This document shows, piece after piece, positions 34,898 to 43,457 of a stretch of 64,000 nt of DNA. The notes beneath the pieces are model-generated. The model saw only the letters and a program-made list of their open reading frames with translations, was not told the origin of the DNA and made no database searches. Source of the stretch: Candidatus Sysuiplasma superficiale. GTDB lineage: Archaea > Thermoplasmatota > Thermoplasmata > Sysuiplasmatales > Sysuiplasmataceae. The position numbers and the translations under genes are program-made. How positions within the stretch are numbered: the stretch's first letter is position 1; every line of letters begins with the position of its first letter. Location of the stretch: positions 27,066 through 91,065 of the forward strand of contig JAGVSJ010000004.1 of the NCBI GenBank assembly GCA_019720975.1, written 5' to 3'.

Positions 34898-35702
34898 TTG
34901 GAATTGAATGGCCAGGCGCATGCTCCGGCTCAAGGCTGCCCAGGTCCGAAATTGCGCCACCGTACCGCCCTGACGAAAGGCTTGACTGGGCATCCGCCTC
35001 CCATCCGCCGAATGTTCCGGATGACTGTGCTGCATATTTTCGCATATCGCGTCTGCTCAGCGGTTCTGCCTCAACCACCTCATATGTCCGGTTGAGCGCC
35101 TGATCGGTGCGGAGGACAGTTGCGAATGCGCTAGCGAGCGACGATGAGGATGTGACAAACAGTCTTTCGCCTCCCTTTCTTCCAAATAATGGCGAAAAGA
35201 GGCCGCGGCTTCCGAGATGCGTGATGAGCGGATAATTCCTTTCATCAAGGATGATGCCGGACCTCAGTATTGTAAAAGGCGCCCCGCTGTTGCGCGCAGA
35301 GAGTTCCATGCGCCACTTGGAATAAGGCCAGCCGGCAGATTCATCCTCACTCAGAAAGATTGAACTCAGTGCAACGTATCTCGACACGTGCTTCATGGCA
35401 CTCCTTGTGATGAGTATGTTTGAAAGCCGCTCGAATGCCTGAAAATCATCGGACGGCATGCTGCCTGTATTAAGCGGTGAGACCGCATTTATGACATAAC
35501 TGACACCCTCAAATGCTGACTCCGGTACATCGCCGTCCCAGGGATCGCAGTAAAAAAACTCGACTCCCGGTTTCCTGTCTATCCTTTCCTCATCTTCAAT
35601 GCGCAGGATGCACCTGACGTTGAACTCTGCCTTGAGCAGTTCGTAAAAAATCCTGCCGCCAAGTATGCCCTCGCCGCCAGCAACAAGGACAAGGTCGGGC
35701 AT
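34878..35702 (-). CDS. Atypical SDR / NAD-dependent epimerase-like protein
   Basis: About 274 residues from the ATG at 35702. The Rossmann fold starts at once with VLVAGGEGILGGRI (a G-x-x-G-x-x-G variant), followed by YVINAVSPLNTG and VSRYVALSSIF, then an active-site-like YSKWRMELSAR, as in NDUFA9/NmrA-type extended SDRs. Upstream codons to 35777 carry no fold and were excluded. Such proteins act as quinone-complex assembly factors, sugar-nucleotide epimerases or redox sensors; which applies is unknown. Confidence 0.8.
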   Translation of the reverse strand: MPDLVLVAGGEGILGGRIFYELLKAEFNVRCILRIEDEERIDRKPGVEFFYCDPWDGDVPESAFEGVSYVINAVSPLNTGSMPSDDFQAFERLSNILITRSAMKHVSRYVALSSIFLSEDESAGWPYSKWRMELSARNSGAPFTILRSGIILDERNYPLITHLGSRGLFSPLFGRKGGERLFVTSSSSLASAFATVLRTDQALNRTYEVVEAEPLSRRDMRKYAAQSSGTFGGWEADAQSSLSSGRYGGAISDLGSLEPEHAPGHSIPIRLAGH

Positions 35703-35898
35703 CTTCACTGCCCTGTTACCGAGCATCTGAGGAACAGCACACTCTGCCATAGGAGGACCTGCAGGATGACCGCTCATCTGAACACCATAAGTTCCGTTCT
35801 TTTTAACACAGCAATAATATATGAAGCTTGTTTAGCTGCTTCATTGACATTACAGAATTGCAGAGGCCACGGGCTCAGTGAATCGGGAGGAGCCGGGA

Positions 35899-36453
35899 AT
35901 GAAGGAGAACAGCCAGGGAAGGGTGTATCAGTCGATTTCAAACAGCGACGGAATAACTGTTGTCATATGGAGGAACCCTCCGGCGGGGAAGTATTCGCTG
36001 GGAGAGATAGCCCAGGGTATAGAAGAAACCGGTGAACTGCGCAGACTCGCAGAGCAACGGGGCAAGAATGGCGACTTCATAACCCGGACTGGAGTCACAG
36101 TCGACAGTTCAAGGGATTTCTACATGTACGTTGACGACAGCGAAGGCAGGCTGATGATATGTTCAAGGCATCTGAGCGATTCAGACATAAAGACTGTATA
36201 TCTCGATCTTGTCCACGAAATGGTCCACATGTTCCAGCTGGATGAAGGAAGGAACCTCTTTGACAGAAGGCACCGTTACGTTAACAGGCCAACTGAAAGG
36301 GAAGCTTACAGAATAGCTGTCGCCGAGGGAAGGAAGGTAGGTATGACGGAGGCCGAACTGTTCGAATACCTGTATGTCGACTGGATCAGTTCATCTGACC
36401 ACAGGAAACTCGCAGGATATGTTGGAGTGAGGGTGCCTGACGATTCAGGATGA
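35899..36453 (+). CDS. Putative zincin metalloprotease (HExxH), cytosolic
   Basis: About 184 residues. HEMVH at 106-110, inside YLDLVHEMVHMFQLDEG, is a zinc-binding HExxH motif, and E135 in PTEREAYRIAV is a candidate third ligand, as in the gluzincin arrangement. There is no signal peptide or membrane segment. The ATG at 35899 follows GGAGGAG with good spacing and is preferred to a GTG at 35878. No family was identified. Its 3' end overlaps the convergent MetE gene by nine bases. Confidence 0.7.
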   Translation: MKENSQGRVYQSISNSDGITVVIWRNPPAGKYSLGEIAQGIEETGELRRLAEQRGKNGDFITRTGVTVDSSRDFYMYVDDSEGRLMICSRHLSDSDIKTVYLDLVHEMVHMFQLDEGRNLFDRRHRYVNRPTEREAYRIAVAEGRKVGMTEAELFEYLYVDWISSSDHRKLAGYVGVRVPDDSG

Positions 36454-37599
36454 CCTGTTCCTTGCCTGCTGGGCTCCCCTGACCATATTCACCAGCTTCG
36501 AATAGGTGACAGACCAGTCCCTTGTTCTAAGACCGCAGTCAGGATTGACGTAGATGAGCGCCGGGTCACCGAGCAGTTTTGCAGCATACAGTATCCTGTC
36601 ACGGACTAAACCGGGAGATTCCACTTTGTCGTCATGAACATCCACAACCCCGAGACCTATCTCCTTGCCGGCCTTGTATTCTGCGAGGAGTTTCACCACC
36701 TCATACCCGCTCCTCCTTGACTCGCCTATCTTGTTGCTGTCCCTGTTTGCGAATTCAAGGGCGTACTGGCTTATCGACTTCGCTTCCAGGAGTTCGGGGA
36801 AGAGCGCTGTGTAGTCCGTTGAATAGCAAACATGAAGCGAAAACTTGCAGTCGAAGCCCCGGACTGCCTCATTTATTGCCTGTACGAAATTGACTATCTG
36901 TTCCTTTCCCGGCTGGGTGCTGAGCGCAGGCTCGTCTATCTGTATCCATTTCGCACCGTTCGATACAAGTGCCTGTATCTCCGGCCTTATGAGATTGCGT
37001 GCGACCTCGAAAAGCAGGTCATTGTATGCCCTCCTCTTGAGCTCGCGCGGATCGCTGTATGTGCTCTCCAGCTTTCTCTGATAATACTCGTTGAATGACC
37101 AGTCGGTGACTGTGTAGGGGCCGGTGAAAGGGACCTTCACGATCCTGGAAGTGTGAGATTTCGTGAAAAGGAATTCGTTAAGGTAGACAGGCGATTTCCA
37201 CTCTATCCTGTCGACAACTGCAGCCTTCCTGTAGTACTTGTTATCCCATGAACGGACATGACCGACAAATCTGAAGCCCCCCACTTCCTTCACTAGTGCC
37301 TCGTACATTTCGGTACGCCACTGCTCCCCGTCGTAAACTATGTCAAGGCCTGCCGATTCGAGCAGTGCTATTGCATATATGGCTGACCACTCCTTTATCC
37401 GCTCCCTCACTTCGGGCGAATCCTCCGATTTCAGCAGCTCAAGCAGCTTCTCATAGCCCTGTATCTTCAGTTTCTTTCCCCAGTACCTGGCCTCACTGAA
37501 ATCGCGGTCCGATATCGGTACGCCGCGGTAACCAAGAACGCGCCAGTTGGGTTTCGCAAGGCTGCCTATCTCCTGGGCGGGGAAGAGTTTAACTGCCAT
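36445..37599 (-). CDS. metE: Core-type cobalamin-independent methionine synthase (MetE C-terminal domain family)
   Basis: The protein has about 384 residues. The zinc and homocysteine site is complete: HVC in KFSLHVCYST (His and Cys), Glu in YALEFANRD, and Cys in YVNPDCGLRTRDW. The IDEPALST segment near 228 is also typical. It matches the catalytic half of MetE only; archaeal short forms take the methyl group from a corrinoid or an unknown donor rather than methyltetrahydrofolate. The ATG at 37599 has GGAGG seven bases upstream. It overlaps the start-side neighbour, a non-catalytic MetE-like gene, by 11 bases. Confidence 0.93.
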   Translation of the reverse strand: MAVKLFPAQEIGSLAKPNWRVLGYRGVPISDRDFSEARYWGKKLKIQGYEKLLELLKSEDSPEVRERIKEWSAIYAIALLESAGLDIVYDGEQWRTEMYEALVKEVGGFRFVGHVRSWDNKYYRKAAVVDRIEWKSPVYLNEFLFTKSHTSRIVKVPFTGPYTVTDWSFNEYYQRKLESTYSDPRELKRRAYNDLLFEVARNLIRPEIQALVSNGAKWIQIDEPALSTQPGKEQIVNFVQAINEAVRGFDCKFSLHVCYSTDYTALFPELLEAKSISQYALEFANRDSNKIGESRRSGYEVVKLLAEYKAGKEIGLGVVDVHDDKVESPGLVRDRILYAAKLLGDPALIYVNPDCGLRTRDWSVTYSKLVNMVRGAQQARNRSS

Positions 37600-38560
37600 C
37601 TTCAAGCCTCCTTGACGCCTCGCTGAGTATCTTCATCTTCTCCTCGGCAATGGACCTCGGCAGGAACTCAAGATCTGCATTGGGTATCAGCGCAACATGT
37701 TTTATGTCCCCAAGCCTGTCCACCACAGTCTTTGCGAAGCTGGCAACCCAGTCAGCGCTCTCGAGCAGACTGTTCCTGGCGTCGATGCATCCGATTGCAA
37801 TTCCCTTCTTTGTATCGAAGTCCGTCAGTGAGGAGAGGGGTGTCGAGAAGAAATCGATGCCGATGATGGATGCATTGAAATCTATGATTTCCCTGAAGTG
37901 ACCCTCAATGTTTCCGAAGGGGAAATGAAGCAATACTTCGCAATTGAGCCTCTGCGAGGTGAGGTTGAAGGCGTCTATTGCAAGTTCAATATCCTCCTGT
38001 GCAGGTTTCCGGAAGAAGAGGAAGGGTTCGACGAATTCGATCTGCCCGACACCCTTTTCCTGAAGGAAGAGCGCCACCCTTTCCATTTCCTGTGCGAAGG
38101 AGAAGACACCAGATCTCTTGTCCGGGAAATACCGGTCCTCGGAGGCCATGTAGATGGCATAAGGTGAGGGTATGATCACCTTGGCCTTCCTGCCGAATTC
38201 CCAGATCCTGTCGAAGTAGTACCGCGAGAGCTTTCTGTGGGATATGCTCGGATATGCGTTGATGAGCGGCTTCCTGTAAAACGTGTTGTTGTCAAACCAC
38301 CTTGTGAGCTGCGGACCGCTGTCCAGACCTTCAAGCGCATCGACAAACGGCCTTATCAGGTCCTGCCAGTAAAACATCGGATCTGAGATGAAGCTGTACT
38401 GCTCCTGCACCTGCAGTGAAAAATCGCGGGCGGCCGCAGCCATTCTCAATTCCTCGAGCTCCTCATCCGTTATCCTCTTTCTGTCCCAGTCCCTCGTACC
38501 GGCAATCAGCTCCTCTGTTCTTGGTTGAATTCCAACGAGATACTTCTCTACGCCAGGCAT
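37589..38560 (-). CDS. MetE-like paralogue lacking the zinc-binding residues
   Basis: About 323 residues from the ATG at 38560, related in fold to MetE (TIM-barrel segments IIPSPYAIYMAS, IEFVEPFLFF). At the positions of the MetE zinc ligands it reads LLHFPFGN, without the Cys after His, and IPNADLEF instead of NPDCGL, so catalysis of homocysteine methylation is unlikely. It is co-transcribed with, and overlaps, the catalytic MetE gene. It may bind or present the methyl donor. A GTG at 38602 is an alternative start; GGTGATG precedes the chosen ATG. Confidence 0.8.
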   Translation of the reverse strand: MPGVEKYLVGIQPRTEELIAGTRDWDRKRITDEELEELRMAAAARDFSLQVQEQYSFISDPMFYWQDLIRPFVDALEGLDSGPQLTRWFDNNTFYRKPLINAYPSISHRKLSRYYFDRIWEFGRKAKVIIPSPYAIYMASEDRYFPDKRSGVFSFAQEMERVALFLQEKGVGQIEFVEPFLFFRKPAQEDIELAIDAFNLTSQRLNCEVLLHFPFGNIEGHFREIIDFNASIIGIDFFSTPLSSLTDFDTKKGIAIGCIDARNSLLESADWVASFAKTVVDRLGDIKHVALIPNADLEFLPRSIAEEKMKILSEASRRLEDGS

Positions 38561-38723
38561 TACATCACCATGATTCGGCCCCGGAAAGGTCAGCCAACGC
38601 ACTCATTTCTCCTTCAATTCAGGCTGCGTAGAACTGCGCCACATATTAATTGTTTTCATTTGCTCCCATCTGTTTCAAGTCGCTTAGTCAATTTTAAATT
38701 GTGCGTGCAGCTTTAGCTTTCCA

Positions 38724-39953
38724 ATGAAGAAGGACACATCCCTCCAGGTAAATTTTCAGGATGTCGAGAGAGCCTCGAAAATTGTAAGGGAGGTTGTAAA
38801 CAGGACACCCTTCGAGATATCGTCATCATACTCCAAACGGTTTGACTGTACGGTCTATCTGAAAATGGAAAACCTGCAGAGGACAGGTTCCTTCAAAATG
38901 AGGGGTTCATACAATAAAATATACAACCTGTCCGCTGAGCAGAAGAAGAAGGGTGTCATTGCAGCCTCTGCGGGAAATCATGCACAGGGAGTCGCACTGT
39001 CTGCTGCATTGAACGGAATAAGGAGCGTTGTTGTAATGCCGCAGTACGCATCCCTTGCGAAGGTTGCCGCAACAAAAAGCTACGGTGCAGAGGTGGTGCT
39101 CTACGGCAGCTCTTTTGATGAGGCGTTCAACAGATCGCTCCAGATTCAAAAGGAGCGGGACATGACGTTCATTCATGGCTACAATGACCCTATGGTAATT
39201 GCGGGCCAGGGCACGCTGGGTATCGAGATAGCGGAGGAGAACGCTGAGCTGGATTATCTCATTGTGCCCGTGGGTGGGGGCGGTCTGATCTCCGGCATAG
39301 CAGTGGCGATGAGGGAGCTCAGCCCCGGGACAAAGATAATTGGAGTTCAGGCGGCAGCCATGCCTGCGTTTGCGGAATCGCTGAAAAGAGGAAAGATTGT
39401 TGAATGCCCGGGCGGCGAAACAATAGCTGACGGAATAGCCATAGGCCATCCCGGAGAGATTGCCTTCAGAATCGTTTCCAGACTTGTGGAGGGCATCTTC
39501 ACCGTAACGGAGGATGAGATTACGGAGGCCGTATTTCTCCTCCTGGAGCGCTCTAAACTCCTGGTCGAGGGTGCGGGAGCTTCCCCTCTTGCACTCCTCC
39601 TGTCGGGAAAGCTTGATGTGAGGGGCAAGAAGGTTGGTCTGGTTCTCAGCGGGGGTAATGTAGATCTTAGCCTTGTCAGGAAGATAATACTGCGCGGTCT
39701 AATGATGCACAGAAGGATCGCCGTTGTTGAATTCAATACACCTGACAGGCCGGGTGCGATGAAGGATACGCTCAGCCTTATAGCCGAGGGAGGCGCCAGT
39801 GTTATGAGTCTGCAGGAAAGCCCGGGAAATTCCACCGAGGCACTGAACAGATTTTATGCGAGAGTCGTCATAGAGGTCGAGGATTCGCAGCACCTTGACA
39901 AATTGGCCGAATCATTCAGGAAAAGCGGTCTGAACTTCAGAATAGTGGACTGA
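38724..39953 (+). CDS. ilvA: Threonine ammonia-lyase (dehydratase) with C-terminal ACT domain
   Basis: A PLP enzyme converting threonine to 2-oxobutyrate and ammonia, feeding isoleucine synthesis. The 409 residues include the PLP lysine in [12 protein letters not shown] near 57, [14 protein letters not shown] near 82, the phosphate loop VGGGGLISG near 182 and SGGNVDLSL near 311. The final 75 residues ([23 protein letters not shown] onwards) form an ACT domain like that of TdcB-type archaeal enzymes, suggesting amino-acid feedback. RidA, encoded in the window, detoxifies its enamine intermediate. Confidence 0.95.
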   Translation: MKKDTSLQVNFQDVERASKIVREVVNRTPFEISSSYSKRFDCTVYLKMENLQRTGSFKMRGSYNKIYNLSAEQKKKGVIAASAGNHAQGVALSAALNGIRSVVVMPQYASLAKVAATKSYGAEVVLYGSSFDEAFNRSLQIQKERDMTFIHGYNDPMVIAGQGTLGIEIAEENAELDYLIVPVGGGGLISGIAVAMRELSPGTKIIGVQAAAMPAFAESLKRGKIVECPGGETIADGIAIGHPGEIAFRIVSRLVEGIFTVTEDEITEAVFLLLERSKLLVEGAGASPLALLLSGKLDVRGKKVGLVLSGGNVDLSLVRKIILRGLMMHRRIAVVEFNTPDRPGAMKDTLSLIAEGGASVMSLQESPGNSTEALNRFYARVVIEVEDSQHLDKLAESFRKSGLNFRIVD

Positions 39954-39956
39954 CAC

Positions 39957-40091
39957 TCAGAGAAGAGCGCCCTTTGGCCAGGCCGCAAGCCTGGCCTCTT
40001 CTTCAGTGAATCCGTGCTTCTCAATCAGATGAACGTACAGTTTTATAGGCGATTCCAGCGTTTTCCTGCATCTTTCACATTTCTCCACCAT
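39957..40091 (-). CDS. 44-residue C2H2-type zinc-finger protein
   Basis: A very short gene: MVEKCERCRK, then IKLYVHLIEKHGF. CxxC at residues 5-8 and H-x4-H at 21-26 make a classical C2H2 zinc finger with 12 residues between. GGTGGGAG lies a few bases before the ATG and several TATA-like elements (TATTTATTATG, TTAATATTGG) lie upstream, so it is probably expressed. It is convergent to ilvA with a three-base gap. Small archaeal C2H2 proteins of this size are often DNA-binding or regulatory; the target is unknown. Confidence 0.72.
   Translation of the reverse strand: MVEKCERCRKTLESPIKLYVHLIEKHGFTEEEARLAAWPKGALL
39976..39996. terminator. Perfect hairpin at the ilvA 3' end
   Basis: GGCCAGGC-CGCAA-GCCTGGCC is an eight-base perfect inverted repeat, 22 bases beyond the ilvA stop, followed by TCTTCTTC. 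It lies within the 3' coding part of the zinc-finger gene on the other strand. It is a plausible 3' end signal for ilvA. Confidence 0.45.
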
Positions 40092-40161
40092 ATCTGCTCC
40101 CACCAATATTAATACATCATAATAAATATACAATATTTAATAGATTTCGTCTGCTCACATT

Positions 40162-40465
40162 TGAGCCAGGTGAAGGTAGTAAGCCCCTTTCTGTTTCAGG
40201 CAGCATTCGACTCATGCGTCCTACCTGCCGGAATTGAGAATTGCCAGCTTTTTGGACTTGCTCCGGTGGGGTGTCGCCGTTTCATCATATCCCGGGAAAC
40301 GTCATCGGCTTCCGAATCACACTGCGCCCGGGCTGTGTCGTTTCTGCGCCCTTGCCGGGGCTCTCGCCCCCCTGCGTTTAAGCAGACCACCTTTCTCTGG
40401 AGAGGGGACTTTCCTCAGCTGCCGCGCGAACGGCTACCGTCGGCTGCCCTCCTTCTCCTGGCTGA
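40162..40465 (-). ncRNA. rnpB: RNase P RNA (archaeal type A)
   Basis: The minus strand carries the universal conserved regions in order: CR-I GAGGAAAGTCC (40406-40416), a CAGAAACGACACAG segment (CR-III/CR-II region, 40333-40346), a GGCGACACCCCACCGG-AGCAAG segment (CR-IV region) and GGCTTACTACC near the 3' end (CR-V). The P1 helix is found independently: 40451-40463 pairs with 40164-40176 at 12 of 13 positions. Length is about 300 nt, typical for archaea. A TATA element is centred 25 bases upstream of the 5' end. No protein frame here has similarity. It is the catalytic RNA that trims tRNA 5' leaders. Confidence 0.93.
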
Positions 40466-40481
40466 AGGACAGAGGTTCAAT

Positions 40482-40494
40482 CAGCTAATAAGTC
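40482..40494 (-). promoter_or_regulatory. TATA box of RNase P RNA
   Basis: The minus strand reads GACTTATTAGCTG, centred about 25 bases before the inferred RNA 5' end near 40463. Confidence 0.5.
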
Positions 40495-40552
40495 TTGCGC
40501 CGCCCTCCGCAATAGGAAGGCGCACATTGCACTGGGATGGCCGATTGCACTT

Positions 40553-41734
40553 TCAAATCAGGCCAAGCTTCTGTCCAGTGTGGACAAACGCGTCAACTGC
40601 GAATCTGATGTCGTCATGGCTGTGGACAGCGGACGGTATGAGCCTGATGCGCGCCTTTCCCTGTGGAACAGTTGGGTAAACTATCGGCGAAGCAAAAACG
40701 CCCTCTTCAGCGTAAAGCATCCTGCTGAACTCGAGTGTTCTGCGTTCATCCATCAGCATCACCGGCGTAATCGGGGTCTGGCTCCTTCCGGTGTCAAAAC
40801 CGTTCTTCTTAAGCCCGGATTTAAGCGCATCTGAATTCGACCACAGCCTCCGTAGAGGCGAATCGTCGCTCCTCATGAGCTGTATGGACCTCATAACCGC
40901 TGCCGCATCTCCGGGATTGAGAGCGCTGCTGAAGAGGAATGGACGGGCCTTTTGCTTCAATAACTCTATTAGTTCGGACGGCCCCGCTACGAATCCGCCG
41001 ATGCTTCCGGTCGCCTTGGAGAATGTTCCCATTTCTACATCTACCTTTCCGGAAAGATGGAAATGGTCCACTATTCCTCTCCCATGGTCCCCAAGAACAC
41101 CCTCGCCATGCGCGTCGTCAACATACACCATCGAATCGAATTCGCCGGCCAGATCTGCAATCTCCGGAAGTGGAGCTATCTCTCCGTCCATGCTGAATAC
41201 ACCATCCGTAACGACAAGGGAGCGCCGTCCGGCCTTCCTGTTTTCCTCGAGCTGTTTCCTGAGATCCTCCATATCGCTGTGCCTGTAGACAAACCTGGTT
41301 GCAGAGCTGAGACGTACACCGTCAATGATGCTCGCATGGTTGAGCTCCTCACTGAAGACAAGGTCCCCCTTACCGACCAGGACGGGTATGGTTCCCAGAT
41401 TTGCCAGCAGTCCTCCCTGATAGACAAGCGCGGCCTCTGCATTTTTGAATTCGGCAACCTCCCTCTCAAGCTGCTCATGGAGCTCGGTGGTTCCTGCAAT
41501 GCTCCTGACAGCGCCTGCACCGACGCCATACTTCCCTATGGCTTCCTGTGCCGCCCTCTTTACTTCAGGGTGATTGGCATAACCGAGGTAGTTGTTGGAG
41601 CAAAGATTGAGCAGCTTTCTTCCGCCGATCACAACCCAGGCGCCCTGCGGAGACTGCAGTGCCCGAATTGGAACATACTTTCCCGCCTGCCTGAGCGCAT
41701 TCAGCTCGTCGCGTACCCATTGGAGTTTGTCCAT
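40553..41734 (-). CDS. kbl: Glycine C-acetyltransferase (2-amino-3-ketobutyrate CoA ligase)
   Basis: A PLP-dependent alpha-oxoamine synthase that cleaves 2-amino-3-ketobutyrate with CoA to glycine and acetyl-CoA. The 393 residues include LCSNNYLGYANHPEV near 43, the YGVGAGAVRSIAGT segment near 69, VYVDDAHGEGVLGDHGRGI near 200 and the PLP lysine in GTFSKATGSIGGFVAG near 237. It is divergent from threonine dehydrogenase, which makes its substrate. It starts leaderless from a TATA element at about 41766. RNase P RNA follows on the same strand. Confidence 0.95.
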   Translation of the reverse strand: MDKLQWVRDELNALRQAGKYVPIRALQSPQGAWVVIGGRKLLNLCSNNYLGYANHPEVKRAAQEAIGKYGVGAGAVRSIAGTTELHEQLEREVAEFKNAEAALVYQGGLLANLGTIPVLVGKGDLVFSEELNHASIIDGVRLSSATRFVYRHSDMEDLRKQLEENRKAGRRSLVVTDGVFSMDGEIAPLPEIADLAGEFDSMVYVDDAHGEGVLGDHGRGIVDHFHLSGKVDVEMGTFSKATGSIGGFVAGPSELIELLKQKARPFLFSSALNPGDAAAVMRSIQLMRSDDSPLRRLWSNSDALKSGLKKNGFDTGRSQTPITPVMLMDERRTLEFSRMLYAEEGVFASPIVYPTVPQGKARIRLIPSAVHSHDDIRFAVDAFVHTGQKLGLI

Positions 41735-41759
41735 GCAACTGATGACAAAGCCAAAGCAG

Positions 41760-41773
41760 TCTTAAATAACTTC
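41760..41773. promoter_or_regulatory. Near-palindromic TATA element between kbl and tdh
   Basis: TCTTAAATAACTTC reads as a TATA box on both strands. It lies 30 bases from the kbl ATG (leaderless) and about 60 bases from the tdh ATG, leaving a short leader with a ribosome binding site. One element may drive both genes of the threonine-to-glycine pathway. Confidence 0.45.
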
Positions 41774-41825
41774 TCCGTTCTTGGTCAGGAAAGGGCACAC
41801 CGGTTTTGTTTTCAAGGTGGCACTC

Positions 41826-42779
41826 ATGGGAAAGATCCTTGTTACAGGGGCGGCAGGTCAGATCGGGACAGAGCTTGTCGAGAGACTGTGCAGCAGATAC
41901 GGGAGGGAAAATATCATCGCCACGGATCTCAAATTCCCGCACGTACCGGAATGCGAACATGGGCAGATGGATGTTACTTCAAGGGACAGTGTGGACGAGT
42001 TCTTCAGGGAGCACAGTATCGACTCTGTTTATCATCTTGCTGCAGTTCTTTCCGCAAGGGGGGAGGAGAATCCCGGCCGTGCTTTCGATGTCAATGCAAA
42101 CGGAACGAAGAACGTCCTTGATGCGTCGCTGCGAAGCGGTGTGAAGCGTGTACTCATACCGAGCACGATAGGCGTATTTGGCCCGCAGACCCCGAAGAGA
42201 AAGGTTCCCGTGGAAACTGTAACAAGGCCCGTCACGATGTACGGCATAACGAAGATTTTCTGCGAACTGCTCGGAGAATATTATTTCAGGAAGTATAGAC
42301 TGGACGTGAGAGGGCTTCGGCTTCCCGGGATCATAAGCTACAAGTCGCCGCCTGGCGGCGGCACAACCGATTATTCAATAGAGATGATCGTTTCAGCGGT
42401 TAAAGGAAAGAGCTACACCTGTTTCCTCCGTTCCGATACAAGACTGCCGATGATGTATATTCCAGACGCAATAGAATCCATAATTAAACTTTCAGAGGCA
42501 GACGGAGGAAAGCTGATACACCGGACAGATTTCAACGTTTCAGCATTCGATTTCACTCCGGGAGAGCTTGAGACCGAACTGAGAAAGTATTTTTCAGGCT
42601 TCAGCGTTGAATACAGACCGGATGAAAGACAGAAGATAGCGGAAACCTGGCCATCCACGCTGGATTGCAGAGCAGCCGTGGATGAATGGGGATTCAGCCC
42701 AAGGTTCGACATGAGCAGGATGGTCGAAGACATGGTGAGGAATCTGTCCGATCAGTCGAGCCCGGCAGGGAAGAGATGA
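41826..42779 (+). CDS. tdh: L-threonine 3-dehydrogenase (extended SDR type)
   Basis: It oxidises L-threonine to 2-amino-3-ketobutyrate with NAD. The roughly 317 residues begin MGKILVTGAAGQIGTELV, an extended-SDR Rossmann motif. The active site is YGITKIFCELLG (YxxxK near 136) with an upstream STIGVFG serine. The family's LRLPGIISYKSPPGGGTTDYS segment is near 160. This is the epimerase-like threonine dehydrogenase known from Thermoplasma and Flavobacterium. AAGGTGG precedes the chosen ATG; a TTG at 41781 is not needed. With kbl it forms the threonine-glycine pathway. Confidence 0.93.
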   Translation: MGKILVTGAAGQIGTELVERLCSRYGRENIIATDLKFPHVPECEHGQMDVTSRDSVDEFFREHSIDSVYHLAAVLSARGEENPGRAFDVNANGTKNVLDASLRSGVKRVLIPSTIGVFGPQTPKRKVPVETVTRPVTMYGITKIFCELLGEYYFRKYRLDVRGLRLPGIISYKSPPGGGTTDYSIEMIVSAVKGKSYTCFLRSDTRLPMMYIPDAIESIIKLSEADGGKLIHRTDFNVSAFDFTPGELETELRKYFSGFSVEYRPDERQKIAETWPSTLDCRAAVDEWGFSPRFDMSRMVEDMVRNLSDQSSPAGKR

Positions 42780-42888
42780 GCGGCTGATCGGACCTTCAGT
42801 GTTTTGGGTAGGAGAAGCCATCGTGGAAGGAATGACTACCTTCTCCCAATTGCCGGCACGAAAGAAACCTCAGTCTATGGCACTCAAA

Positions 42889-42904
42889 TAAAAGATTTAA
42901 TAGG
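42889..42904 (+). promoter_or_regulatory. TATA box of tRNA-Leu(GAG)
   Basis: TAAAAGATTTAATAGG is centred about 32 bases before the tRNA 5' end, as expected if transcription begins a few bases upstream of the mature end. Confidence 0.4.
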
Positions 42905-42930
42905 ACACCAGTTTTCCTCTCAGCATCCAA

Positions 42931-43015
42931 GCGGAGGTAGCCAAGCACGGTCAACGGCGCGAGAATGAGGGTCTCGTCTCGCAGGAGTCCGCCGGTTCGA
43001 ATCCGGCCCTCCGCA
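42931..43015 (+). tRNA. tRNA-Leu (GAG)
   Basis: Class II cloverleaf: acceptor GCGGAGG/CCTCCGC with discriminator A, anticodon stem CGAGA/TCTCG around loop ATGAGGG (anticodon GAG), a short variable arm (CTC-GCA-GGAG), and T arm GCCGG-TTCGAAT-CCGGC. There is no intron and CCA is not encoded. Confidence 0.95.
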
Positions 43016-43457
43016 CTGACTGAGGAATCACCGTTATTTTAGATTTGGAACTGAATTGAACACTACCGACAGGAAAAGATTGATTTTTCAATGTTGCAGC
43101 CTGATATCTTGCACTATCACTCATGCGGATTCTAAATCACCGCATTTCGGAGCACGGGGTATTGGACAGAGGATGGCCATGCGATGACTGCGGACTCCCT
43201 TCTCAATCGAAGGCTGTGTGACAAAGCGGTCTTCATTAGATCCAGTCTGCAGATTTGAACCGGAAACAGAAATTGAATTGAATGCAGAGTGAGTACAATA
43301 AACAATTCAAAGCAACTTAATTTTGCAGGCAACGGCAAACCTGAATTAGGTTAAGGTTATTAACAATAAAATCAATGCGGTTAAATAGTGTGACGGGTGA
43401 GCGGCCTAGTTAAGACAGACAATAGGTATTCAGTACCGGTTTGATAGAGGGCTTGAA
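43016..43457. other. Intergenic region before the sugar-uptake operon
   Basis: About 440 bases. The last 100 bases are AT-rich and contain TTAAATAGTG near 43382, a plausible promoter for the permease operon. No coding frame with a ribosome binding site or RNA fold was recognised in the rest. Confidence 0.4.

Noticed and set aside
40161..40679. A 172-codon plus-strand frame overlapping the RNase P RNA
   Set aside because: It crosses conserved RNase P elements, has no ribosome binding site and no protein similarity, and also overlaps the kbl 3' end.
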